A stretch of DNA of 16,778 bases from assembly GCA_002385415.1 (NCBI GenBank), contig DGDL01000092.1:1-16778 (forward strand). The letters run 5' to 3'. Below the pieces are notes generated by a model, which saw only the letters and a program-made list of their open reading frames with translations, had not been told where the DNA came from and did no database searches. Made by a program: the position numbers and the translations under genes. Positions 7,420-15,486 of the stretch are shown one piece after another (positions within the stretch are counted from its first letter, which is position 1; each line of letters starts with the position of its first letter). The stretch comes from Clostridiales bacterium UBA3953. GTDB taxonomy: Bacteria; Bacillota; Clostridia; Oscillospirales; CAG-272.

Positions 7420-8175
7420 ATGAGTATTAAAGCTGATAAAATTCTTGCGGTAAGAACAACCAAAACAATTTACCGCGACGGCGACACGGTACTCAAAGTT
7501 TTCAGAAACGACTACTCCAAAGCGGATGTATTGAACGAGGCGCTTAACCAAGCTCGGGTAGAGGAAACCGGCCTGAACATACCGCGCGTGCTCGAGGTAT
7601 TCAAACCCGACGGGAAATGGGCTATACGGTTTGATTACATCGAAGGCAAAACACTGCAGCGGCTGATGGAAGAAGAACCGGATAAAAAGGACGAATACCT
7701 GAATCTGCTGGTTGACCTGCAGATGGAAGTGCACTCGAAAAAAGTGCCGATGCTGGGCAAGCTGAAAGAAAAAATGCACCGCAAAATTGACCAGACCGGT
7801 CTTGATGCCGCGATGAAATACGAGCTGAAAACCCGGCTCGAGGGGATGCCAACCCATGACAAATTGTGCCACGGCGACTTCAACCCGTCAAACGTAATAA
7901 TCAGGCCGGACGGCACGCCCTTTATAATCGACTGGGCACATGTAACCCAGGGAAATGCCTCGGCTGATGTTGCGCGCACATATCTGCTTTTCTGGCTCGC
8001 CGGCGATACTGAAGCGGCAGACAAGTATCTTGCCCTGTTTTGCGAGAAAAGCAAGACCGACATGCGCTATGTACAAAAGTGGCTGCCTATAGTCGCCGCT
8101 TCGCAGTCGGTCAAGGGGCGTCCCGAGGAGCGCGAACTGTTGCTCCGCTGGGCAAGCGTTGTTGAATATGAATAA
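7420..8175 (+). CDS. Aminoglycoside phosphotransferase-family (APH-fold) kinase
   Basis: A 251-aa protein with the APH/choline-kinase-like fold. The catalytic HGDFNPSNV (His151, Asp153, Asn158) and the metal-binding IIDWAHV (Asp171) are intact, and an N-terminal lobe with VLKVF and FDYIEGKTL is visible. The substrate is unknown. Such proteins are often called aminoglycoside phosphotransferases, but nothing here points to antibiotic resistance; small-molecule or protein phosphorylation are both possible. A strong AGGAGG lies 7-8 nt before the ATG, and the gap after adhE is only 22 nt, so it is probably co-transcribed with adhE. The next ORF, a small ferredoxin, starts 62 nt downstream with no obvious terminator, so transcription may continue into the hydrogenase genes. 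The kinase fold is confident; the role is not. Confidence 0.85.
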   Translation: MSIKADKILAVRTTKTIYRDGDTVLKVFRNDYSKADVLNEALNQARVEETGLNIPRVLEVFKPDGKWAIRFDYIEGKTLQRLMEEEPDKKDEYLNLLVDLQMEVHSKKVPMLGKLKEKMHRKIDQTGLDAAMKYELKTRLEGMPTHDKLCHGDFNPSNVIIRPDGTPFIIDWAHVTQGNASADVARTYLLFWLAGDTEAADKYLALFCEKSKTDMRYVQKWLPIVAASQSVKGRPEERELLLRWASVVEYE

Positions 8176-8237
8176 AACTCCCCAGCCATCTCTGCGGGGT
8201 GGCTGCGCCATAATTTGAATAATGACGGAGGCAAATC

Positions 8238-8483
8238 ATGAAAGTCACGGTCTGCATCGGCAGCTCCTGCCATCTCAAAGGTTCGCGTCAGGTAGTAGAG
8301 CAGCTTCAAGAGCTTATCGAACAGAACAATCTCAAAGAAAAAATCGAGCTTGCCGGCACATTTTGCATGGGCAAATGCAAAACGGGCGTCAATGTAATGG
8401 TAAACGACCAGTCATATTCGGTATCGCCCGAAACCACGGGAGACTTTTTCGAAAAGGAGATTAAAGCGAAAATCGACGGATAA
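8238..8483 (+). CDS. Small thioredoxin-like [2Fe-2S] ferredoxin (first copy)
   Basis: An 81-aa protein equivalent to the C-terminal thioredoxin-like domain of NuoE. Cysteines at 6, 11, 43 and 47 (CIGSSC and CMGKC) give the C-x4-C...C-x3-C pattern that binds one [2Fe-2S] cluster. It is probably a soluble electron carrier or accessory subunit of the adjacent hydrogenases. GGAGG (8227-8231) lies 6 nt before the ATG. It precedes the sensory hydrogenase by 44 nt. A homologue of the same length and cysteine pattern closes the locus at 15487, so the hydrogenase genes are bracketed by two such proteins. Confidence 0.88.
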   Translation: MKVTVCIGSSCHLKGSRQVVEQLQELIEQNNLKEKIELAGTFCMGKCKTGVNVMVNDQSYSVSPETTGDFFEKEIKAKIDG

Positions 8484-8509
8484 AAAAGGCGCTTGACAGA
8501 ATTGCACAC

Positions 8510-8530
8510 AGAAGAGAGTGATTTGATATA
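8510..8530 (+). promoter_or_regulatory. Shine-Dalgarno region and non-standard ATA start
   Basis: AGAAGAGAGTGAT (8510-8522) is close to the full anti-Shine-Dalgarno complement. It ends in an in-frame TGA (8519-8521), which limits how far upstream the protein can extend. The GAGAG core is 9 nt from ATA at 8528-8530. ATG, GTG and TTG do not occur in the frame between 8522 and 8897; CTG at 8546 is the only other near-standard option, but it is further from the SD. Confidence 0.6.
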
Positions 8531-10213
8531 GCGGAGTTTCTCAAGCTGAAAAAATCCAATTGTAAAAATTGCTATAAATGCATACGCCACTGTCCAGTAA
8601 AGTCGATTCGCTTTTCAGGCAATCAGGCGCATATAGTTACCGACGAATGTATACTGTGTGGCCGATGCTTTGTTATCTGTCCGCAAAACGCCAAGCAGAT
8701 TGTCGACGAGACCGAACTTTCGGATGTTCTGCTTGGCAGTGACAGGCCGGTTATTGCCAGTGTTGCGCCTTCTTTCAAAGCATATTTTGAGGGCGTTGGC
8801 ATCGAGTCGCTGCGAGAGGCGCTGCGGCAGCTCGGTTTTGCCGACGCGGAGGAAACAGCGCTCGGTGCGACAATAGTTAAGCGCGAATACGAGCGGATGC
8901 TGCGCGAGGGCACGCGAGAGGTGATTATCACCTCTTGCTGCCATACCGTAAACCTGCTTGTGGAAAAGTATTTTCCTTCTTTACTCGGCTGCCTTGCTCC
9001 CGTAAAGTCGCCCATGCATGCCCATTGTGAGGATATAAAGCGGCGGATACCGGATGCGGTGACAATTTTCATCGGGCCGTGCCTGTCAAAAAAAGACGAA
9101 GCGTATAGCGCTTCCATCGACGCGGCGCTGACTTTCGAGGAACTTTCCGAGATGTTTGACCGCAGGGGAATAGTGCTCGAAAAACGTGAGGACGGGGGAG
9201 ATGGCGGCGAGGGCGGTCGCGCCCGGCTGTTTCCCGTTGCGGGCGGGATACTTGAATCAATGACTTATAAAAACCCCGACTATACATATCTGATCGTAGA
9301 CGGCATCGACAACTGTCTTGACGTGCTGCGCGACATCGAAGCCGGCGGGCTCGGCCGATGTTTTATCGAGATGTCGTCGTGTACCGGCAGCTGTGTAGGG
9401 GGGCCGATAATGGAGAAATACCGAAACTCGCCTGTACGACACTACAGGGCAGTGACCACTTATGCCGGCGAGTCTGACTTTGACATATCACAGCCCGACC
9501 CGTCCCGGCTCATAATCGAGCGGGTGGCAAGGGTGCCCAAACGCGAGATGCCCACCGAAGACGAAATTTCGGAAATCATGCGCAAGATGGGCAAAATTTC
9601 TCCGGCCAATATTCTCAACTGCGGAACATGCGGCTATGACACTTGCCGCGACAAAGCAATTGCTATTTGGCAGGGCAAAGCCGAAATCAGCATGTGCCTT
9701 CCATATCTTATGGAAAAATCCGAGCGATTCTCAAACAGCATACTCGACAACACGCCGAACGGCATACTCGTGGTAAACGAATCGCTTGAGGTTCAGGACA
9801 TAAACCCGGCCGCTATGAAGATGCTGAACATACGCTATAAATCCGATGTGCTCGGCGAGCCGGTCGTAAGGCTGATGGACCCCACGCCTTTCTTTGACGC
9901 CATTGAGGGTAAGAGGCCAATCCAGGGGAAAAGGTCGTATTTTGCCGAATATGGTCGATATTTGGAACAAACGATGGTATACGACCGCACCTCCGGCTCT
10001 GTGATACTGCTGCTCCGCGATGTTACCGACGAGGAAAAAGAGCGCGCCAAAAAGGCGGATATTTCAAGGCAAACAATCGAAACCGCCGACCGCGTGGTCG
10101 AGCGCCAGATGCGTATCGTCCAGGAAATAGCGTCGCTGCTCGGCGAAACGGTGGCCGAGACAAAGATTGCGCTAACCAAACTCAAGGAGTCGGTTGAACA
10201 TGACGACCGGTGA
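8528..10213 (+). CDS. PAS-containing sensory-type [FeFe] hydrogenase (HydS/group C-like)
   Basis: Counting from ATA 8528 the protein is 561 aa. Domains in order: two [4Fe-4S] motifs (Cys 12/15/18/22 and 41/44/47/51); an [FeFe]-hydrogenase H-cluster domain with divergent motifs TSCCHTV (Cys138), GPCLSKKDEA (Cys185) and EMSSCTGSC (Cys285, Cys289); a further Fe-S motif (Cys364/367/372/389); a PAS domain (about 396-500); and a C-terminal helix. All four H-cluster ligands remain, but the Pro-x-Trp of TSCCPxW and the terminal GGGQ motif are lost, as in sensory hydrogenases rather than catalytic HydA. In R. albus a similar protein is regarded as an H2 sensor. The likely role is sensing H2 or redox state and signalling to the SpoIIE phosphatase, whose gene overlaps its 3' end by 14 nt. 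The first standard start, ATG 8897, would remove 123 residues, including both ferredoxin motifs. Confidence 0.88.
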   Translation: MAEFLKLKKSNCKNCYKCIRHCPVKSIRFSGNQAHIVTDECILCGRCFVICPQNAKQIVDETELSDVLLGSDRPVIASVAPSFKAYFEGVGIESLREALRQLGFADAEETALGATIVKREYERMLREGTREVIITSCCHTVNLLVEKYFPSLLGCLAPVKSPMHAHCEDIKRRIPDAVTIFIGPCLSKKDEAYSASIDAALTFEELSEMFDRRGIVLEKREDGGDGGEGGRARLFPVAGGILESMTYKNPDYTYLIVDGIDNCLDVLRDIEAGGLGRCFIEMSSCTGSCVGGPIMEKYRNSPVRHYRAVTTYAGESDFDISQPDPSRLIIERVARVPKREMPTEDEISEIMRKMGKISPANILNCGTCGYDTCRDKAIAIWQGKAEISMCLPYLMEKSERFSNSILDNTPNGILVVNESLEVQDINPAAMKMLNIRYKSDVLGEPVVRLMDPTPFFDAIEGKRPIQGKRSYFAEYGRYLEQTMVYDRTSGSVILLLRDVTDEEKERAKKADISRQTIETADRVVERQMRIVQEIASLLGETVAETKIALTKLKESVEHDDR

Positions 10214-11381
10214 TCTTTGCGCCGACATCGGCGCTTTGAGCATCAATCTCTGGGGAGAACAGCTTTGCGGTGACAGCGTTGAGGTTATCCAGCCCGAGGA
10301 CGACGATTCAACGGTAATTGTGATAGCCGACGGACTGGGCAGCGGGGTCAAAGCCAATATACTTTCAACACTTACTTCCAAGATAATTTCGACTATGCTG
10401 GCGGCGGGGATGAGACTGGAAGATGCTGTCGAAACCATCATAGCGACCCTTCCGGTCTGCTCCGTGCGCGGCATTGCATACTCTACATTCACAATAATTC
10501 GCATAACCGGCGGGCGGCGTGCTGAGATAATCATATACGACAATCCGCGCATCATCATGATGCGTGACGGAGAAAATTACGAGCTGCTGTTTACCGTCCA
10601 AGAAATATACGGAAAACGAATTATGCGGGCCGAAACCGATTTATGCGAAGGAGATGTAATATTCGCTTTTACAGACGGGGTGGAGCATGCCGGCGTCGGC
10701 CGCAGCTATAACTTTGGCTGGAGGCGTGAAGATATAATTGATTATATGAAAACTTTTAAAGGAGTGGGATTTGCGGCGAAGACGCTTACTAAAATTTTAC
10801 TTGACGAGACAGAGAGGCTTTATGACGGCAAGCCCGGAGACGATGCGACGGTTTGTACTGTGCTTATCAGAAAACGTGAACCTGTAAATCTACTAATCGG
10901 CCCGCCGTCAAACAGAGACGACTGTGACAGAATGATGTCGCTGTTTTTCTCCAAAAAGGGCAAACACATCGTATGCGGAGGCACCACCTCGACCATAGCA
11001 GCAGAGTTTCTGAAAAAGCCGCTCCGCACAAGTCTGCTCTATCTCGACCCGGAGATACCGCCAACCGCCGAAATTGAAGGCGTCGATCTGGTAACCGAAG
11101 GCGTTATAACCGTCAATCGCGTGCTTGAGTATGCGAAAAACTATCTCGGTGACAACTCGCTTTACAGCAAATGGAGCGTGGGTCAGGACGGAGCCTCCAA
11201 AATCGCGCGCATTCTCTTTGAAGAAGCGACCGATATAAACTTTTTTGTCGGCAGGGCGGTGAATCCCGCCCATCAGAATCCAACCTTGCCAATTAATTTT
11301 AGTATAAAAATGAAGCTCGTGGAAGAGCTCACCGAGTGTTTGACAAAGATGGGGAAAAAGGTAAAGGTTAATTATTTTTAA
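10200..11381 (+). CDS. SpoIIE-family PP2C-type serine/threonine phosphatase
   Basis: A 393-aa protein. The PP2C/SpoIIE core spans about residues 5-225, with metal-binding motifs IADGLGSG (Asp44), FTDGVEHAG (Asp159) and GDDAT (Asp214-Asp215). The C-terminal part (about 230-393) is a separate domain I cannot name (KHIVCGGTTSTIAAEFL, then FSIKMKLVEELTECLTKMGKK). Phosphatases of this kind occur beside PAS hydrogenases in trimeric-hydrogenase clusters and are presumed to relay the signal by protein dephosphorylation; the target is unknown. AAGGAG (10184-10189) lies 10 nt before ATG 10200. A TTG at 10194 is in frame but only 4 nt from the RBS, so ATG is preferred. The overlap with the sensory hydrogenase suggests translational coupling. 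No transmembrane segment is evident. Confidence 0.87.
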   Translation: MTTGDLCADIGALSINLWGEQLCGDSVEVIQPEDDDSTVIVIADGLGSGVKANILSTLTSKIISTMLAAGMRLEDAVETIIATLPVCSVRGIAYSTFTIIRITGGRRAEIIIYDNPRIIMMRDGENYELLFTVQEIYGKRIMRAETDLCEGDVIFAFTDGVEHAGVGRSYNFGWRREDIIDYMKTFKGVGFAAKTLTKILLDETERLYDGKPGDDATVCTVLIRKREPVNLLIGPPSNRDDCDRMMSLFFSKKGKHIVCGGTTSTIAAEFLKKPLRTSLLYLDPEIPPTAEIEGVDLVTEGVITVNRVLEYAKNYLGDNSLYSKWSVGQDGASKIARILFEEATDINFFVGRAVNPAHQNPTLPINFSIKMKLVEELTECLTKMGKKVKVNYF

Positions 11382-11401
11382 TTACGAACAGAGGTACAGC
11401 A

Positions 11402-11887
11402 ATGAACACAACTTTCGATTATTCGGTCGTGGACACGATTATTGCCGCAAACGGCAATAGTCCCAGGGCTATTATCTCAATACTTCAAGACATACAGGAA
11501 CATTATAACTATTTGCCCCGTGAAGTTTTCCCGTATATAGCGGAAAAGCTGGGCATCAGCGAGGCTAAAGCCTACAGTGTTGCGACATTTTACGAAAACT
11601 TCTCGCTCGAACCGAAGGGCAAATATGTCATTCGCATTTGCGACGGTACGGCGTGCCATGTAAGGCGCTCGATACCGATTCTTGAAAAACTCCGCTCCGA
11701 GCTCGGTCTGTCGGAAGACAAAAAAACAACCGACGACATGAATTTCACTGTCGAGACAGTGTCGTGCCTTGGTGCGTGCGGACTTGCCCCGGTTATTACG
11801 GTTAACGACAAGGTATACGCCGCAATGACGCCCGAAAAGGCAGTGGAGCTTATAAACAATCTCAAGGAGGAAATTGACCGTGCATAA
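11402..11887 (+). CDS. hydC: Trimeric [FeFe] hydrogenase subunit HydC (NuoE-like)
   Basis: A 161-aa NuoE-family subunit: an N-terminal helical part (NSPRAIISILQDIQEHYNYLP, then the family's AYSVATFYENFS) and a C-terminal thioredoxin-like fold binding one [2Fe-2S] cluster through Cys80, Cys85, Cys122 and Cys126 (CDGTAC, CLGAC). In HydABC complexes this subunit docks onto HydB and helps electron transfer between NAD(H), ferredoxin and the H-cluster. It follows the phosphatase gene after 20 nt with a GAGG-type RBS near the ATG, and its stop overlaps the hydB start by 8 nt. Its length is the same as typical stand-alone HydC. Confidence 0.94.
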   Translation: MNTTFDYSVVDTIIAANGNSPRAIISILQDIQEHYNYLPREVFPYIAEKLGISEAKAYSVATFYENFSLEPKGKYVIRICDGTACHVRRSIPILEKLRSELGLSEDKKTTDDMNFTVETVSCLGACGLAPVITVNDKVYAAMTPEKAVELINNLKEEIDRA

Positions 11888-13760
11888 AAGACTAAATTCA
11901 AGACAGGAGCTTGCCACGCTGCGGGAAAAAGTGAAAGCTGCGCTTGACAGGCAGAAGGTAAAACTTTTGGTCTGTGCGGGAACGGGCTGCGTTGCCGGCG
12001 GATCGCTTAATATCTACAATCGCCTGTCCGAGCTTATCGCCGAGCGCAACTTGCCGCATACGGTCGAGCTTCAGGTCGAACCGCATGACGATTCGGTCGG
12101 TCTTAAAAAGTGCGGCTGCCACGGCTTCTGCGAAATGGGCCCGCTGCTCCGCATAGAGCCTCAGGGTTGGCTTTATACAAAGGTTAAGCTCGAAGACTGC
12201 GAGGAAATTATCGAGCGCACGGTTATCGGCGGCGAGATTATTGAGCGCCTTGTATACCATAAGAACGGTCAGGCTTATCCTCGTCAGGATGATATTCCTT
12301 TCTATAAGAAGCAGACCCGCGTTGTACTCGAAAACTGCGGCCATGTCGATGCCGAGTCCATCGAGGAGTACATAGCCAAAGACGGCTATACAGCATTTGA
12401 GCGCGTGCTGTTCGATATGGACGGCGACGAGGTCGTTGCCGCAATCAAAGATTCCGGCTTGCGCGGGCGCGGTGGCGCCGGTTTCCCTGCCGGTATTAAG
12501 TGGGAGACTGTGCGCAAGCTCGAGTCCGACCAAAAATACATCCTGTGCAACGGTGACGAAGGCGACCCCGGCGCGTTCATGGATCGCAGCATCATGGAAG
12601 GTGACCCGCACCGGGTTATTGAAGGCATGATGATAGCCGGCGCTGCGGTCGGTGCATCCGAAGGTTATATATATGTCCGTGCCGAGTATCCGCTGGCTGT
12701 TTCACGTCTTGAGCGTGCGATAAAGCAGGCTAAAGAGCTGGGTCTGCTGGGAGAAAACATCCTCGGCACCGAGTTTTGCTTTGAAATTCACATAAACCGC
12801 GGCGCAGGAGCGTTCGTATGCGGTGAGGAAACGGCGCTTATCGCCTCTATCGAAGGCGAACGCGGGTTCCCGCGCGTGCGTCCGCCGCTGACGGTTGTAA
12901 AAGGCCTGTTCGGCAAGCCCACCGTCCCGAACAATGTCGAGACTTATGCAAACGTACCGTCCATCATCAACCGCGGCGCCGAGTGGTTCAAGAATCTCGG
13001 CAAACCCGGCAACTCGGGTACAAAGGCGTTTGCGCTGACCGGTAACATCGAAAATACCGGCCTGATAGAGGTGCCGATGGGAACAACGCTGCGTGAAATT
13101 ATCTACGACATCGGCGGCGGCTGCCGAGACGGCGCAGAGTTCAAAGCCGTTCAGATAGGCGGTCCGTCGGGCGGATGCCTGACGCGCGAGCATCTCGATT
13201 TGCCGCTTGATTTCGACTCGCTGAAGGAAGTCGGCGCGATTATAGGTTCGGGCGGTCTGGTCGTTATGGACGAACACACCTGCATGGTCGAAGTTGCGCG
13301 TTTCTTCATGCACTTCACGCAGAACGAGTCGTGCGGCAAGTGCGTCCCCTGCCGCGAGGGTACAAAGCGCATGCTGGAAATCCTTGAACGCATTGTCGAA
13401 GGAAAGGGCGAGCCGGAGGACATCGATACGCTTGCCGAGCTTTCTGACATGATTATAAATACCTCGCTCTGCGGGCTCGGCAAAACCGCACCCAACCCTG
13501 TCCAAAGCACATTGCAGTATTTCCGCGACGAGTATGAAGCCCACATCAACGGCACCTGCCCGACCGGAAACTGCAAGAAGTTGATGAAGATCGAAATTGA
13601 CCCGGCAACGTGCAAAGGATGCACAAAGTGCTCGAAGGTTTGCCCGGTCGGCGCAATTTCCGGCAAAGTAAAAGAGCCGCATGTGATTGACCAGAGCAAG
13701 TGCATCAAATGTGAAGCCTGCATTCCTGTATGCCCGTTCAAATCAATCGCGTCGGCATAA
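11880..13760 (+). CDS. hydB: Trimeric [FeFe] hydrogenase subunit HydB (NuoF-like, NADH/FMN)
   Basis: The flavin- and NAD-binding subunit, 626 aa from GTG 11880. Domains: an N-terminal thioredoxin-like [2Fe-2S] domain (Cys32, Cys37, Cys80, Cys84, with extra Cys78); the NuoF core with GRGGAGFPAGIKW (196-208), the FMN-site CNGDEGDPGAF and GAGAFVCGEETAL (308-320); a [4Fe-4S] site (Cys485/488/491 and Cys531); and two C-terminal [4Fe-4S] ferredoxin motifs (Cys578/581/584/588 and 608/611/614/618). This is the standard plan of bifurcating HydB. AAGGAGG (11864-11870) lies 9 nt before the GTG; an in-frame TTG at 11874 is too close to the RBS. The start overlaps the hydC stop, implying coupling. hydA follows after 33 nt. 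Confidence 0.95.
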   Translation: MHKRLNSRQELATLREKVKAALDRQKVKLLVCAGTGCVAGGSLNIYNRLSELIAERNLPHTVELQVEPHDDSVGLKKCGCHGFCEMGPLLRIEPQGWLYTKVKLEDCEEIIERTVIGGEIIERLVYHKNGQAYPRQDDIPFYKKQTRVVLENCGHVDAESIEEYIAKDGYTAFERVLFDMDGDEVVAAIKDSGLRGRGGAGFPAGIKWETVRKLESDQKYILCNGDEGDPGAFMDRSIMEGDPHRVIEGMMIAGAAVGASEGYIYVRAEYPLAVSRLERAIKQAKELGLLGENILGTEFCFEIHINRGAGAFVCGEETALIASIEGERGFPRVRPPLTVVKGLFGKPTVPNNVETYANVPSIINRGAEWFKNLGKPGNSGTKAFALTGNIENTGLIEVPMGTTLREIIYDIGGGCRDGAEFKAVQIGGPSGGCLTREHLDLPLDFDSLKEVGAIIGSGGLVVMDEHTCMVEVARFFMHFTQNESCGKCVPCREGTKRMLEILERIVEGKGEPEDIDTLAELSDMIINTSLCGLGKTAPNPVQSTLQYFRDEYEAHINGTCPTGNCKKLMKIEIDPATCKGCTKCSKVCPVGAISGKVKEPHVIDQSKCIKCEACIPVCPFKSIASA

Positions 13761-13793
13761 CGGATATTTCGGCTTATAAAGAGAGGTATGTAG

Positions 13794-15485
13794 ATGAAAG
13801 GCGATTATGTAACAATTGACGGTATTCCCGTAAAGATAGAAAACGAGAAAAATCTGCTTGAGCTGATCCGCAAAGCCGGCGTGAAAATGCCCACTTTCTG
13901 CTATCATTCCGAGCTGTCGGTATACGGCGCCTGCCGTATGTGTATGGTAGAAAACGAGCGCGGCCAGCTTGAAGCATCCTGTTCCGCTCCGCCGCGTCCC
14001 GGCATGTCGGTAAAGACCAATACCGAGCGACTGCGCAAGTATCGCAAAATGATACTTGAGCTGCTGCTCGCCAACCATTGCCGCGACTGCACAACCTGTA
14101 ACAACAACGGCAAGTGCAAGCTCCAGGATCTTGCGGATCGGTTCCATATCGACGGCGTGCGTTTTCCGAACACCGCGACCAAACCGATGGTCGACGACTC
14201 GTCGCTGTGCATAACAAAAGACATAAGCAAGTGTATTCTCTGCGGCGACTGTGTGCGCATGTGCAACGAGGTTCAGAATGTCGGCGCTATTGACTTCGCA
14301 AGGCGCGGCTCAAAGATGATAATCAGCACCGCATTCGGTGTGCCGCTCAACGAGACGCCCTGCGTCGGCTGCGGCCAATGCTCTGCGGTGTGCCCGACCG
14401 GCGCGCTCGTCGTGCGCAACGACACCGCAAAGGTATGGCGCGCACTTGAGGATGAAAATCTCAAGGTATCGGTTCAGATAGCGCCCGCAGTCCGCGTTGC
14501 GATAGGTCGCGAGCTGCGCCTGCGCGACGGCGAAAACGCAATGGGTAAAATTGTTGCGGCTCTCCGCCGCATCGGATTCGACGAGGTTTATGACACCAGC
14601 ACAGCCGCCGACCTTACCGTTATTGAGGAGTCGGAGGAATTTCTCGACAGACTGGAGAAGGGCGAGGAGCTGCCGCTGTTTACCTCCTGCTGTCCGGCGT
14701 GGGTAAACTACTGCGAAAAGAAACATCCCGAGCTGCTTTCGGCTGTCTCAAGCTGTCGCTCCCCGATGCAGATGTTCGCGTCAGTGCTCAAGGAAATCAA
14801 CAAAACAGAGTCGAAAAAGCTCTTCCACGTCGCTGTCATGCCGTGCACGGCGAAAAAATTCGAGGCACAGCGTCCCGAGTTTGCAATGGACGGGGTGCCC
14901 AACGTCGACGCCGTCATCACGACACAGGAGCTTATTCGCATGATTAAGGAAGCCGGCGTGATATTCGACGAGCTTGAGCCCGAAGCGATCGACATGCCGT
15001 TCGGCACAGTATCGGGCGCCGGTGTAATATTCGGCGTGACCGGTGGCGTTACGGAGGCGGTGCTGCGCAGAGTTACAAACGACAAGTCCCGCACAGCCCT
15101 GCTTTCGATTGCGAATGTCGGCGCGCGCGGAAATGAAGGAATCAAAGAGTTTAAGGTTCCTTATGGCGATAAGACTCTCAAAATCGCCGTTGTGAGCGGT
15201 CTGGGCAACGCCGAGCGTATTATCGAGCGCATCAAGGCAGGTGAGCACTTTGACCTTGTCGAAGTCATGGCATGTCCCGGCGGCTGCGTATGCGGCGCAG
15301 GCCAGCCGTTCGTATCGTCCGAGCTTAGGCGCGACCGCGCAAAAGGGCTTTACAATGCCGACCGCGTGTCCAATATCCGCCGTTCCGAAGACAACCCGCT
15401 GATGGCTGCACTTTACGAAGGTATTCTGAAAGGAAAGGTTCACCAGCTTCTGCATGTGGACTATGTAAGCAAGGGGGAGCATTAA
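13794..15485 (+). CDS. hydA: Catalytic [FeFe] hydrogenase HydA, NADH-dependent trimeric type
   Basis: Produces H2 at the H-cluster. The 563-aa order is: N-terminal [2Fe-2S] (Cys36/47/50/63); His-ligated [4Fe-4S] (His95, Cys99, Cys102, Cys108); two [4Fe-4S] (Cys147/150/153/157 and 190/193/196/200); then the H-domain with TSCCPAW (Cys300 ligand, Cys299 proton relay), MPCTAKKFE (Cys351) and EVMACPGGCVCGAGQP (Cys494, Cys498). All ligands are intact. It is shorter than Thermotoga HydA because it lacks the extra C-terminal [2Fe-2S] domain. With HydB and HydC alongside, electron-confurcating H2 formation from NADH and reduced ferredoxin is likely; whether it truly confurcates or uses NADH alone cannot be read from sequence. 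RBS AGAGAGG lies upstream of ATG 13794. No hydE, hydF or hydG maturase gene is in the window. Confidence 0.97.
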   Translation: MKGDYVTIDGIPVKIENEKNLLELIRKAGVKMPTFCYHSELSVYGACRMCMVENERGQLEASCSAPPRPGMSVKTNTERLRKYRKMILELLLANHCRDCTTCNNNGKCKLQDLADRFHIDGVRFPNTATKPMVDDSSLCITKDISKCILCGDCVRMCNEVQNVGAIDFARRGSKMIISTAFGVPLNETPCVGCGQCSAVCPTGALVVRNDTAKVWRALEDENLKVSVQIAPAVRVAIGRELRLRDGENAMGKIVAALRRIGFDEVYDTSTAADLTVIEESEEFLDRLEKGEELPLFTSCCPAWVNYCEKKHPELLSAVSSCRSPMQMFASVLKEINKTESKKLFHVAVMPCTAKKFEAQRPEFAMDGVPNVDAVITTQELIRMIKEAGVIFDELEPEAIDMPFGTVSGAGVIFGVTGGVTEAVLRRVTNDKSRTALLSIANVGARGNEGIKEFKVPYGDKTLKIAVVSGLGNAERIIERIKAGEHFDLVEVMACPGGCVCGAGQPFVSSELRRDRAKGLYNADRVSNIRRSEDNPLMAALYEGILKGKVHQLLHVDYVSKGEH

Positions 15486-15486
15486 A

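Noticed and set aside
5196..7463. 755-codon open frame on the minus strand across adhE
   Set aside because: It lies antisense to a clearly conserved enzyme, encodes no recognisable domain, and is explained by the codon bias of adhE keeping the opposite frame free of stops.
8176..8237. CCCC/GGGG and CAGCC/GGCTG pairings as a terminator between the kinase and ferredoxin genes
   Set aside because: The stems are short and mutually exclusive, and no T-run follows, so read-through is more likely.
8493..8529. TTGACA upstream of the sensory hydrogenase as a promoter
   Set aside because: No -10 lies at 16-18 bp; TTGATA/TGATAT is 24-25 bp away and overlaps the proposed start codon.
10194..10196. TTG as start of the SpoIIE phosphatase
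   Set aside because: It is only 4 nt from AAGGAG; the ATG at 10200 has better spacing and codon.
11874..11876. TTG as start of hydB
   Set aside because: It is 3 nt from AAGGAGG; the GTG at 11880 has 9-nt spacing.
12702..13682. 326-codon minus-strand frame across hydB
   Set aside because: It is a shadow of hydB codon bias with no domain similarity visible; the same applies to the minus frames over speE, rex and hydA.
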